From positions 1 through 55,180 of the IMG/VR virus record IMGVR_UViG_3300025732_000052: a stretch of DNA of 55,180 nt; one strand, written 5' to 3'. Below, in pieces: positions 19,301 through 27,160 of the stretch. A program made the position numbers and the translations under genes. Source of the DNA: a virus. The notes below the pieces were generated by a model. That model worked only from the letters and a program-made list of their open reading frames with translations, made no database searches and had not been told where the DNA came from. How positions within the stretch are numbered: the stretch's first letter is position 1; each line of letters opens with the position of its first letter.

Positions 19301-19766
19301 TCCAATAGTGTATGTTTGAATCTATGTAATTTCCATCTCCTGCATTATATAAATGTATATTATTCCAAGGATCACGTAAGTTTAAAAAGCTACTTCCTTT
19401 TTGTAATCTTACATTGTCTGTAACATTTGCAAACAATAGACTACCTGTCATAGTGTCTCCAGACTTAGCTACCTTGTTAGCTATACTATTTGTAATAGTA
19501 GTAGAGAAGCTAGCGTCATCTCCAAGTGCTGCTGCAAGTTCATTAAGCGTATCTAATGCTGCAGGAGCTGCATCTACTAAGGCAGCTATTGCACTAGTCA
19601 CATAAGACTGAGTAGCATATCCGCTTAAACTAGCAGAAGTTAAATAAGCTTGAGATGTAACCCAAGATTGAGTAGCTGCAAGAGCACCATTAATAGTAAT
19701 AGTCCCTGAGGTAACTACGTTACCCCCTACTATAAGTCCGTTTTTTACGATAAATTCATTAGACAT
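16383..19766 (-). CDS. tail fibre with C-terminal S74-type chaperone
   Basis: This 1127-residue protein begins MSNEFIVKNGLIVGGNVVT. It contains four NVGIGT-type repeats (GNVGIGTTAP and variants), GWGNHASAGY twice, and two copies of a GAPGALDTLDELAAALGDD-type segment separated by about 800 residues. The end (about 1030-1127) is a chaperone of the S74 kind: SSIKLKENV, then TELGLIAEEVAEVYPEFV and a coiled-coil tail. The motif around the proposed cleavage Ser differs from that of the 2199-residue fibre. It lies between a homing endonuclease gene and the larger fibre, with an 8-base overlap at its 3' end. Confidence 0.86.
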   Translation of the reverse strand: MSNEFIVKNGLIVGGNVVTSGTITINGALAATQSWVTSQAYLTSASLSGYATQSYVTSAIAALVDAAPAALDTLNELAAALGDDASFSTTITNSIANKVAKSGDTMTGSLLFANVTDNVRLQKGSSFLNLRDPWNNIHLYNAGDGNYIDSNIHYWRSQSASYWMTLNNGNLGIGTVSPVSRLDVDGIISSRGIFIAQNSGTYNVIYNASNSVTMYLGGSGDPANYYDNTTHNFRSSGGGTTYAVITNGGNVGIGTTAPTHLLSLSRATQAAAYQLNINNVGGISDGNFTGIRFSQDLDAATELGNIKLHYYSTGATDLSFGTRYSPTAVYIQSGGNVGIGTTAPNYKLDVAGSINIYSGNSLRWGSGDAEIINSGYNLLFKTYNGSALTEKMRITPGGSLLLGDVAVPAESAWYGTAVFGKSGTDKVISGYLSSSTNGAVIGGHNSGLGAWAPFNVVGSELRFSIQENRAVTIDAARNVGVGTSTPSEKFHVSGAAIFDGGSGNSSTDAVVYITKSNNNDWGLYVNASGLDYGMYTRVSPSAGYAIGVNNGTNWTTRITGDGRVHLNNKDTIASYDSWLRLNQSGEYGSGVYTPGILRNDGEFINYGGIYGYNTIRGRKSQTNNLYTSAALWTESYDNTTTGIAFHISGVVGKFLEMRTNGVLYWDNQTVIHSGNIGSQNVSYANNAGYASESGQVTNQTGQLLRYDNRIISPSETTAGYLQFGFTSWNNDGGAPYADYLHMRSYTDSSGGTDNLVMFKKSGIGMRIYQQTFGSTTPYADYVDVWTTANFTSTNVSNWNTAFGWGNHASAGYATTSYVTTQINNLINGAPGALDTLDELAAALGDDSNFATTVTNSIAGKVSKSGDTMTGALTLNAGLNAYASPIYVNEIRFRDTAGSPQSDPYSMRWISEASARGAGNSWLEFQLNDDNNEEIRIYGNSCVGYGCGSVSENLYHVFRADGYAWHAGNLVVVGTISASGYNSGNWDTAYGWGNHASAGYALNSALANYLPLSGGSIGGALTVNGNLTVNGTITENSSIKLKENVETSEGNLEKVVNLRPVTYNKIGSETTELGLIAEEVAEVYPEFVQYDENGEPIGVHYSRLTAALIGAVKELTNQVQELNKKING

Positions 19767-19769
19767 GTT

Positions 19770-20480
19770 TTAGTATTTATATTTCCAAACAAATCCGTAT
19801 GCTAACTTCTTAGTTCCACGAATACACTTTCCTATATGACTATCATCATAATTTAAAGTAGAAGCTATGTTTTTTATGGTAGTTGCCCACTCTTTTATTA
19901 CAGAATTATCTACTGGATTAATTTGCAATATACCACCATGATTTTCTAATAGATTCTTTTCTCTAGTGTTTAAACATGCTAATTTATAACTATCAGGTTT
20001 AATTTTATTTTTATTAGCTATTGATATTTTTTTCTTGGCTTCTTCAGAGCAAGCATAATTAGACTTTTTTGGAGCCCTTCCTTTCTTTGCTAAACTCATA
20101 AGTTGTTTTGTTTCTTCTGATCTTTTCTGCCCTAAGTGATGACTACTTCTTTTTAATTTAGTTTCTTCTGTATCTACTCTACCAAAAGTACCATCTCCAC
20201 CTGCAGTCATGTTCATACCTAAAGGATTGTTTTTGTAGAAAGTATTTAACAAAGTAATATACTCAATTTCTTTAGTAGAAAGTAAGTCGGGATTACATGT
20301 TTCTAAAACTTCTAAAGTATGGTTTTCCCAACCATACTTTTTTATACTATTGTAAATTAAGGGTTGCTTCTTACAGTTACAGTTTCTGTAACAAGAAGTC
20401 CTACTAGACAAGCACATAGTTTTACCTATGTAAACTTTTCCATTAGGGTTTGTGATTTTGTAAATTGTAGCTTGCTTCAT
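19770..20480 (-). CDS. GIY-YIG homing endonuclease with NUMOD domains
   Basis: This 236-residue protein has an N-terminal GIY-YIG nuclease motif (IYK at 6-8, VYIGK at 16-20, Arg27). A NUMOD3-like DNA-binding region follows (GGDGTFGRVDTEETKLKRS, with LGQKRSEETK and KKGRAP near 115-135). The C-terminus is NUMOD1-like (IKEWATTIKNIASTLN through YGFVWKYKY). These freestanding nucleases cut a specific DNA site and spread their own gene. It is wedged 3 bp before one giant fibre gene and 34 bp after another, typical of a mobile insertion between essential genes. Both flanking fibre genes look complete. Confidence 0.88.
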   Translation of the reverse strand: MKQATIYKITNPNGKVYIGKTMCLSSRTSCYRNCNCKKQPLIYNSIKKYGWENHTLEVLETCNPDLLSTKEIEYITLLNTFYKNNPLGMNMTAGGDGTFGRVDTEETKLKRSSHHLGQKRSEETKQLMSLAKKGRAPKKSNYACSEEAKKKISIANKNKIKPDSYKLACLNTREKNLLENHGGILQINPVDNSVIKEWATTIKNIASTLNYDDSHIGKCIRGTKKLAYGFVWKYKY

Positions 20481-20514
20481 TTTTTATTGTTTTCACTATC
20501 CAACAATGTTTGTA

Positions 20515-23500
20515 TTAGAAATATTTATAACTCATTACTATCGTGTAAGGATTAGCACTTGAGTTGACTGCGTTAATTCTTGCATCTGAGCCCACTAGAG
20601 AGCTTGTAAAGTTAACAGAGGTAGTTGACCCTATGTCAGGGGTAGTTGTTTCCGTATGAGCGATTGTAGGCGTTCCTGATTGATTCCAGGTAACCATGAT
20701 TGTACCAGCTCTTTGGTCTGTAAGTGAGTTGTTGTTTAAAATATAGTACTCAATAAAGGCACACATACCTACGCTTACGGTTTGAGCCCATACAACAGTA
20801 GTAGCACTAGGATTAATAGTAGCCGTAGAAGACATGTGTACTACTCCGTTACCAGTTCCTATTCTAAGTTTATCTTGTACTCTTACTTGTCCGTTTACAT
20901 CTAAGTCATATCCTGGAGAAGCTTGGTTAATACCTACTCTGTTAGTAGTAGAGTTGTAAGTCAAAGCAGAGGCTCCTGCTAAAGATCCAGAACTGTTGTA
21001 TTGGAATTGTGTATCAGATCCTCCTGGAGTTGTTGTTGCTATTGTCCAGCTTCTATTTGCGCTTAAGTCATAGCTAGTTCCATTAATAGTAAGCGTTCTT
21101 GCTTGTGGAACGTAACCTGCTGAACTATGATTACCCCAGCCATACGCAGTATTCCAGTTAGTACTGTTACCGCCTGTAGCTGTAATAACTCCACTTACGT
21201 CTAATTTAGTAGAAGGTGTTGTTGTGCCTATTCCTACGTTACCTGCGTCTATAGTAATACCCCCCGAAGTTGCTGGATCATATCCCCCTGCTACAATATA
21301 AACTTTATCGCCAGGAGTTCTAGCGGCTAAAGTCATAGCATTTTGGTTACTACCTACCCCTGCCGAATTAGCGTGCCATAAACTTCCAACATGGGTTCCT
21401 GTATTTTCATAAAAGTCTATACCAGAATATCCACTAGCGCTTGTGTGTTGAATATGTACTGTAGCCTGACCAGCAGTACCACCGTTTACTGCTAAAGCTG
21501 TACCAGGACTAATAGTACCAATACCTACATTTCCTAAATTATCAATAAATAATCTTGAAGTTGTTGAGCCAGTTCCTGTTTCTAAACTTATAGTTTTAGC
21601 TTGTACTGATAATGGTTTAAATTCTGCTCCCCAGTCAACTGCATATAAGAAACTGATTCCTGATTGTACTGCAAGTGTTGTAGAATGTCCTTGTGCAGAT
21701 AAACCAACAACAGAACCCGTTGCTGATATTGCTCCACTCACTTCAAGTTTTTCATATGGATTAGTAGTACCTATTCCTACGTTACCAGATGATAAAATGC
21801 TTAAAAACGTATTAGCTCCAGAATTCCAACTACCAGGTGAGGTGTTGTATTTAATATCAAACCTACCACCGTAAAAATCTAACCAGGGAGTGCCACTACC
21901 TACAGATAAAGCAAGACCATTGTTGTTACTACCGGAGCTATTTAAAATTCTAATAGCATTATCATTACCTGTAGCAACATCTAGCTTATAAGCAGGACTA
22001 GTGGTACCAATACCTACATTATCAGAAGCATTTATGGTTATAGTTGCAACTGAGCTTGCTCCTAAGTGTAGATAGTTAGCTGCTCTTAAAGCGGTGCTGT
22101 CTGATTGAGCATTTGAAAATATATGATTAGCGTTACCGTATCCTAAAAAAGTTCTGAATGTAGTATTTTCATTGATAACTAAACCACCATATTGATCTGT
22201 AGAATCTATTCTAATATTACCTGCATCTGAGCCATTAGCGGCCCCTACTATGTGCAATTTATTTCCGGGGCTTGTAGTACCAATTCCTACGTTAAATCCA
22301 AAAATTGAATCACCATTTGTTTTCCACTGTTGTGAAGCATCAACTCTATAGGCAGCACTTCCCGTAAGTCCATTTTTTACTACTTGTAATAACTCTCCTC
22401 CACCATCTCCAGAAAATGCTTTTCCTACTGCCCAAGTTCCAGTATAATTACTACCTTGAGCTCCCTCTAGTCTATAAAAAACAGCAGAATATCCACTTGC
22501 TGGATTTATTACAATACCCTCTCCCCATGCTACGCTTGAAGGTGTTATTTCAAGTTTAGAATAAGGACTAGTAGTACCAATCCCCACATTTCCAGTTGAG
22601 CGTTGGAATATTACTGCATTTCCAAGGTAAGCTCCATTGTCAGCATATCTTGCTAAAAATAAATCACCCCCAACATTACTTCCTGGCTCAGCACCATGTA
22701 CATATAAATCCCATCTGTTAAAACCAGATGTATTCCATATAAACTCTCTATAGTGAGACGTAGCACCACCATCTAAAATGATACCACTTGTAAATTTAGC
22801 ATATCCGTTTACATCTAACTTTTGTGAAGGAGTTGTAGTTCCTATACCTACATTTCCCGAAGTATTAATATATATTCTATTTACATTATTAGTATAAAAT
22901 CCTAAAGGTGTAGCGTTAGTTGATCCTATATAACCTTCATTAGAAATAAGACCTGCATACATTAGATATGTACCTGAGTTCTCAATCTTTATAATTCGGT
23001 CACCAGCACCATATAGGTGAAGATTGTGTGAAGGACTAGGAGTACCTATTCCCACATTACCACTATCTGTTATTTGAAATCTACCTCCAGTAATACCTGG
23101 GGCATCAACAGTTAGTGCACCTGTACCTCCTATGTTTAAAGCGGAGTATCCCCCACCATTAGTATCAATACGTATACCGTTAGAGTTTCCAGAAGAAATA
23201 GATAGTTTACCATACATGGTAGTAGTACCTATTCCTACATTTGAACCATCATCGTAGATCTGAGAGTTACCTAAAGTAGTAGATCCTGTGAACTTAGAAA
23301 TGTAATTTGTTGTTCCGCTAGCATTGGCAGGAGTGTATCCTAACCATCCAGCAATAGTCTTGTTTACCCAAAGAGTTCCGTTAAATCCTAATAACTCTCC
23401 GTTTACTGGTAAGTTTGTTTTTAAATCTACATCATGAATCTCGTTTAACTCAAATCCATTCTGTACTTTAACGAAGATTTCTCCGTTGTTAGAGTTCTTA

Positions 23501-24132
23501 CGGGTTACTATACCGATAAAAACTAAGTGAGCAGGGGCATACGGTTTATTGATTAAGCCGTAAATTAAGTTTCCTCCTGTTCCCAACCACACAGGATCAC
23601 CTGCTGCGCCTGCAGTTGAGGTATCTAATCCATCTAAAAGACCTTCTGTCACTACATTGGCAAAACCATTTGTAGAAACTGTGGCATCCAAAAGACCCAT
23701 AGTCTTAGAAGATGTGGCTTCAGAAGCATTAGAAGCCAAACCAACAATCATGTTAGTTCCATCTGCACTAGTAACGTAAACTGCTTGTCCCTTGTTAATA
23801 GCTACACCTGCCTTTACGGTATGCTGTAGTTTAGAAACATAAGGAGTTGTAATTGTCCAAGACCTATTAGCAGTTAAATCATAACTTACACCGTTAATAG
23901 TTAACGTGCGAGATGTAGGAACGTAACCACTTAAGCCTATGCCAGATGTAATATCTGACATTAATTGAGCATAGGTTCTAGTATATAGTTGTCCTTGTGC
24001 AGTTGTTCCTACAATAACATGATCCCAGCTAGCTGTGTTGGTTATTCCTGTTAAATAAACAGTCCCTGAAAGAGTGGTTAAACCTTGTATAGTTACACCA
24101 CATTGATAGGTTTTGCTGCTGAGTGACTTCAT
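20515..24132 (-). CDS. tail fibre/shaft protein rich in NVGIGTT repeats
   Basis: This 1205-residue protein begins MKSLSSKTYQCGVTIQGL. Residues 90-230 form a compact domain (VKAGVAINKGQAVYVTSADG to FVKVQNGFELNEIHDV) found in several phage fibre proteins. The rest is a beta-helical shaft with nine copies of an (N)VGIGT-(T/S)P unit, each starting a new LDV-type strand, and one GWGNHSSAGY. Unlike the two downstream fibres it has no S74 chaperone; its final 90 residues form a different beta domain (TVVWAQTVSVGMCAFIEY to the end). It probably trimerises with the other fibres. Confidence 0.82.
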   Translation of the reverse strand: MKSLSSKTYQCGVTIQGLTTLSGTVYLTGITNTASWDHVIVGTTAQGQLYTRTYAQLMSDITSGIGLSGYVPTSRTLTINGVSYDLTANRSWTITTPYVSKLQHTVKAGVAINKGQAVYVTSADGTNMIVGLASNASEATSSKTMGLLDATVSTNGFANVVTEGLLDGLDTSTAGAAGDPVWLGTGGNLIYGLINKPYAPAHLVFIGIVTRKNSNNGEIFVKVQNGFELNEIHDVDLKTNLPVNGELLGFNGTLWVNKTIAGWLGYTPANASGTTNYISKFTGSTTLGNSQIYDDGSNVGIGTTTMYGKLSISSGNSNGIRIDTNGGGYSALNIGGTGALTVDAPGITGGRFQITDSGNVGIGTPSPSHNLHLYGAGDRIIKIENSGTYLMYAGLISNEGYIGSTNATPLGFYTNNVNRIYINTSGNVGIGTTTPSQKLDVNGYAKFTSGIILDGGATSHYREFIWNTSGFNRWDLYVHGAEPGSNVGGDLFLARYADNGAYLGNAVIFQRSTGNVGIGTTSPYSKLEITPSSVAWGEGIVINPASGYSAVFYRLEGAQGSNYTGTWAVGKAFSGDGGGELLQVVKNGLTGSAAYRVDASQQWKTNGDSIFGFNVGIGTTSPGNKLHIVGAANGSDAGNIRIDSTDQYGGLVINENTTFRTFLGYGNANHIFSNAQSDSTALRAANYLHLGASSVATITINASDNVGIGTTSPAYKLDVATGNDNAIRILNSSGSNNNGLALSVGSGTPWLDFYGGRFDIKYNTSPGSWNSGANTFLSILSSGNVGIGTTNPYEKLEVSGAISATGSVVGLSAQGHSTTLAVQSGISFLYAVDWGAEFKPLSVQAKTISLETGTGSTTSRLFIDNLGNVGIGTISPGTALAVNGGTAGQATVHIQHTSASGYSGIDFYENTGTHVGSLWHANSAGVGSNQNAMTLAARTPGDKVYIVAGGYDPATSGGITIDAGNVGIGTTTPSTKLDVSGVITATGGNSTNWNTAYGWGNHSSAGYVPQARTLTINGTSYDLSANRSWTIATTTPGGSDTQFQYNSSGSLAGASALTYNSTTNRVGINQASPGYDLDVNGQVRVQDKLRIGTGNGVVHMSSTATINPSATTVVWAQTVSVGMCAFIEYYILNNNSLTDQRAGTIMVTWNQSGTPTIAHTETTTPDIGSTTSVNFTSSLVGSDARINAVNSSANPYTIVMSYKYF

Positions 24133-24149
24133 GTTTTTGTTTGTAATGT

Positions 24150-24179
24150 AAAAAAGCTAGGGGTTTTTAGGCCCCTAGC
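24150..24179 (-). terminator. intrinsic terminator between fibre genes
   Basis: GCTAGGGG (24156-24163) pairs perfectly with CCCCTAGC (24172-24179). On the minus strand it is followed by a run of T. It lies 21 bp past the stop of the 477-residue gene and may attenuate expression of the giant fibres. Confidence 0.8.
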
Positions 24180-24200
24180 AAAGATAATAGTTTAATTAAA

Positions 24201-25634
24201 TTAAGCAATTTTAATCACCAATACTCTAAGAGCATTTGTAGCAACAGGAGAACAGAATCCTAAAGTAACTACGTTGATGGTTGTACGTACTACGTCACAC
24301 TCTACGTTCTCACCAGTAGCTAGTTCATAAACTTGAACTATGATATCGTTAGAAGCTAAAGCGTGAGTCACTATCATGCTAGTAGCTGGAGCTGCTGGAC
24401 CTGTTGCAGCATAACGCAAAGCAGCTAATCCAGAAGGAGTTACTGCTACTGTAGAGCTACTTAAAGCATTTACTTCAGCACTAGTAGCCAATTCTACAAC
24501 ACCTGCAGCACTTGTAGTAGCGTTTACACCACTTACAGTGATAGAAGTTGTTCCTGAACCAGCAACTGCAACACCGTTAGATCCACTGATTGTGATTCCT
24601 GTAATAACGTCACCTGCTAAATCAGCAGAAGTTAAGTATTTGATTACACCTGAGTCACTTACCAAGTATTTGTTTCCTGTGTAAGCAGCACCAGCGTCAG
24701 CAATAGAACCTACGTGTAAAGGCTCAGTTACAGTAGACCAGTAGTCACTAGTCTCATTCCAGATGAAAGAAACGTTAGTACTTGTTCCTCTTTCTACTTC
24801 AATACCTGCGTTCTGAGAAGGAGAACTAACTTCATCTCTGTTAAGAAGAAGAATGTTATCACCAATCTCTACAGTGTTTGAGTTAACATAAGTTACTGTA
24901 CCGTTTACAGTTAAGTTGCCACCGACAGTTACGGTAGTTCCGTCATCTGTAATAGTTGAGTTAGAGAATCCTGTACCATTCCACTTAGTTAAGTAGTTGG
25001 TAGTCAATGATCCAGCACCTGTGATAGCAATGTCATCAGCGTTAACTGTGATACCAGTTCCTGCACCTACTGCAAAAGAACGTGAAGCTGTGATATCTCC
25101 TCCGCCAGTTAAACCTGCACCTGCTGTCAAAATAACTGCAGAGTGATCAGTGTTACGAGTAGAAGTGGTGTCAAGAGCTACGTCATTGGCGTTTACAGTA
25201 ATACCTGTACCTGCTCCAATGTTAAGAGTTACAGAAGCTCCAAGAGCAACAGAACCTCCATCAGTAAGACCTGCTCCAGCAACTACAGAAAGAGAAGAGT
25301 TAACCAACATTCCGTTAGTAACACCACCTGCCTTAATGGAAAGTTGATTAGAACCATTTAAACCAATAGAAGCATCGTCATACAGAACGTTTACGGTAAT
25401 ATCTCTGGTTCCGCTAACAGATATAGCGTTACCAGCTACAATTGACCTTAAATCACCTCCTACGTCTACCCAGGCAGTACCATCATAGAAGTAGATTGAC
25501 TTGTCTCCAGTAGAGGAGTTGAAGTAGACCTGACCTGCAGCAGGAGTTCCTGGTGCTGTACCTAAGTTCTGGATGACCGCATTCTGCAGTTCGCATTTAT
25601 TGAGGTCTATCGCTGTTAAGAATTTTTTTGCCAT
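24201..25634 (-). CDS. tail fibre N-terminal/attachment-type protein
   Basis: This 477-residue protein begins MAKKFLTAIDLNKCELQNAV, a start typical of phage fibre proteins from Bacteroidota and other phages. A GQVYFNSSTGDKSIYFYDG segment follows (about 35-55). The middle has four beta-rich AGAGLT/AGTGITVNA repeats, and a VGDNILLLNRDE-type strand precedes a C-terminal domain with a short beta sandwich. No chaperone domain is present. Its position between the receptor-type 151-residue protein and the giant fibres suggests a fibre base or proximal segment. Confidence 0.75.
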   Translation of the reverse strand: MAKKFLTAIDLNKCELQNAVIQNLGTAPGTPAAGQVYFNSSTGDKSIYFYDGTAWVDVGGDLRSIVAGNAISVSGTRDITVNVLYDDASIGLNGSNQLSIKAGGVTNGMLVNSSLSVVAGAGLTDGGSVALGASVTLNIGAGTGITVNANDVALDTTSTRNTDHSAVILTAGAGLTGGGDITASRSFAVGAGTGITVNADDIAITGAGSLTTNYLTKWNGTGFSNSTITDDGTTVTVGGNLTVNGTVTYVNSNTVEIGDNILLLNRDEVSSPSQNAGIEVERGTSTNVSFIWNETSDYWSTVTEPLHVGSIADAGAAYTGNKYLVSDSGVIKYLTSADLAGDVITGITISGSNGVAVAGSGTTSITVSGVNATTSAAGVVELATSAEVNALSSSTVAVTPSGLAALRYAATGPAAPATSMIVTHALASNDIIVQVYELATGENVECDVVRTTINVVTLGFCSPVATNALRVLVIKIA

Positions 25635-25661
25635 GATTATATTATTTTATATTTTTATTTT

Positions 25662-26117
25662 TTAGTTAAAGTAAGCTTTGCCACTAAATGCTCCACAAAA
25701 AGTAATCTTGCAACTATTAAGAGAGAGATAATCAACAGCTCCTTCAACAATACTTCCAGCAGAATCTACAACAGTAACGGAAGGATATTTATTCATGTTA
25801 TGAATAGCAGTCCATTCTATATTAGGTGTATTTTCATAGTGCACATAAGTATCTACATAGGATACAGTAAGTGCTGCAGCATTTCTTCTATTAAAAACAA
25901 TAGTTTTTATCAGATCTCCTACTAAAGATATAGATGTAATTGTTTCATCATATGCCTGATCTCCTTTTTGAGATAAAACAGCTGATAAATTATCTAGTGT
26001 TATTTTCTTTGTAATGTTATTTACAACATCTACAATTGGAATAACATCATAGTAAATATTTACCTCTTGTGAGAAGTAAGGAGGTAGTTGTGTTATAGTA
26101 GGATCGTAACTACGCAT
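25662..26117 (-). CDS. tail fibre accessory/receptor-type beta protein
   Basis: This 151-residue protein has a C-terminal domain (about 95-151) with the recurring phage-tail pattern IEWTAIHNMNKYPSVTVVDS followed by EGAVDYLSLNSCKITFCGAF and an SGKAYFN end. That small beta fold is common at the tips or bases of tail fibres. The N-terminal part (1-90) is mixed and shorter on motifs. Its start codon overlaps the stop of the 82-residue gene by one base. It probably forms part of the fibre network or baseplate. Confidence 0.65.
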   Translation of the reverse strand: MRSYDPTITQLPPYFSQEVNIYYDVIPIVDVVNNITKKITLDNLSAVLSQKGDQAYDETITSISLVGDLIKTIVFNRRNAAALTVSYVDTYVHYENTPNIEWTAIHNMNKYPSVTVVDSAGSIVEGAVDYLSLNSCKITFCGAFSGKAYFN

Positions 26118-26365
26118 TATACAATGAATCTATTTCCTGCTTGAGTTAATAAGTATTGAGGACCATAATCTACAACTTCAGTCTCAGTATACTCAGCATC
26201 AATTAATTTCATGAGATCAAAAACCTCTTTGTTGTAAATATCTATTTCTGCTGTATCACTACAACCAGTTTCAATACCATACTTGGTCTCTCTAAATTCA
26301 GCATACATTGCTTCACCAAATTTTAAAGAAACTTTAGCTTCATCACAGTTAGTGCACTTACCCAT
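26117..26365 (-). CDS. small protein with N-terminal CxxC (82 aa)
   Basis: This 82-residue protein begins MGKCTNCDEAKVSLKFGEA, with one CxxC pair at the start and a single Cys near residue 35, then an acidic helical C-terminus. It is sandwiched between a 42-residue zinc-ribbon-like gene (8-base overlap) and the 151-residue fibre accessory gene (1-base overlap). Its function is unknown. A tail-assembly or minor structural role follows only from position. Confidence 0.5.
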   Translation of the reverse strand: MGKCTNCDEAKVSLKFGEAMYAEFRETKYGIETGCSDTAEIDIYNKEVFDLMKLIDAEYTETEVVDYGPQYLLTQAGNRFIV

Positions 26366-26486
26366 TTTTTTGTTTTAAACTTTGTTCATACCCGTCTATA
26401 CAATTAGCACAGACTTGTTTACCATCAGATGCAGTTTTCTTTTGACAACCACAACTTAATCTTGATCCACAATTTTGACAATTCAT
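26358..26486 (-). CDS. 42-residue zinc-ribbon-like microprotein
   Basis: This small gene starts at the ATG at 26486 with MNCQNCGSRLSCGCQKK and later has CANC near residue 29. The two CxxC pairs plus CGC are enough for a zinc ribbon. It overlaps the 82-residue gene by 8 bases and lies 16 bp past the stop of the 182-residue gene, so it is part of the tail-gene transcript. I do not recognise a specific family. Similar small zinc-ribbon proteins recur in this genome. Confidence 0.55.
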   Translation of the reverse strand: MNCQNCGSRLSCGCQKKTASDGKQVCANCIDGYEQSLKQKNG

Positions 26487-26502
26487 ATTGGTTTATATTT
26501 AA

Positions 26503-27051
26503 TTAATTGCAATAAGTACAGTTTAGTTTTTCAAGTTGTTTCTTAGCATAGTTATATATTGCTTGACCTTGTTCAGGACTATGGCAAAATTCTACTTTTG
26601 CTTTAGCACCCTCTAACATCATCTTTAACAACCTTAACTTATTTAATTTTTCTTTTTCTGCAGGTAATGGCTCACATCCAGACAAGTTAATACTACAAAG
26701 AATATTGTAGTATATATTCATAGATTGTGCTATACGTAAGTGATTATATTCTACCCAAACTTTATCATTTGGTGCAACACTGTAGCGCAAAGTATAAATA
26801 CCGTCAGGTAATTCACTTAATGCTGTATCACAGTTTGTATCTTGCAAATGTAAAGTACATGCATTAAATACGTTTTCACTATTAGGTAAAATCTCAAGAA
26901 CTACTTCCTCTAAATACCCCGGAAGTAAAATTTGTAATCTATTACAAGTAATTCCTAACTCTGTACTGTATGTACTAGTATCTACAACTCTAAAGATTTT
27001 TGCATTAAGAGTTTCTGGAATATCTAAACTGAGGATGTGTTTTTGTGCCAT
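26503..27051 (-). CDS. virion protein of unknown function (182 aa), beta N-terminus and helical C-terminus
   Basis: This 182-residue protein has a beta-sandwich-like first 110 residues (MAQKHILSLDIPETLNAKIF) and then a helical segment with several Cys (YYNILCSINLSGCEPLPAEK, ending LNCTYCN). It lies after the transcription terminator of the tail-type protein, 109 bp past that gene's start region, and precedes the zinc-ribbon and fibre genes. It looks like a neck, baseplate or tail-completion component by context. No specific family was recognised. Confidence 0.5.
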   Translation of the reverse strand: MAQKHILSLDIPETLNAKIFRVVDTSTYSTELGITCNRLQILLPGYLEEVVLEILPNSENVFNACTLHLQDTNCDTALSELPDGIYTLRYSVAPNDKVWVEYNHLRIAQSMNIYYNILCSINLSGCEPLPAEKEKLNKLRLLKMMLEGAKAKVEFCHSPEQGQAIYNYAKKQLEKLNCTYCN

Positions 27052-27111
27052 AGGATTGTTAAATAGACGGTATGCCTACTCATATATAATTTACTAAATA
27101 AATCTAAATAA

Positions 27112-27141
27112 AAAAAGGGGAAGATCACTCCTCCCCTTTTT
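27112..27141 (-). terminator. intrinsic terminator after the tail-type protein gene
   Basis: A 10-bp stem (27112-27121 with 27132-27141) built of AAAAAGGGG and CCCCTTTTT gives a T-run after a GC-rich stem on the minus strand. It lies 20 bp past the stop of the 476-residue gene. Confidence 0.8.
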
Positions 27142-27160
27142 ATATGATAATAAAGTGTTA

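Noticed and set aside
9791-24132. Repetitive DNA in the fibre genes as a possible CRISPR array or DGR
   Set aside because: The repeats are coding protein modules at irregular spacing, without uniform spacers. No reverse transcriptase or template repeat was seen.
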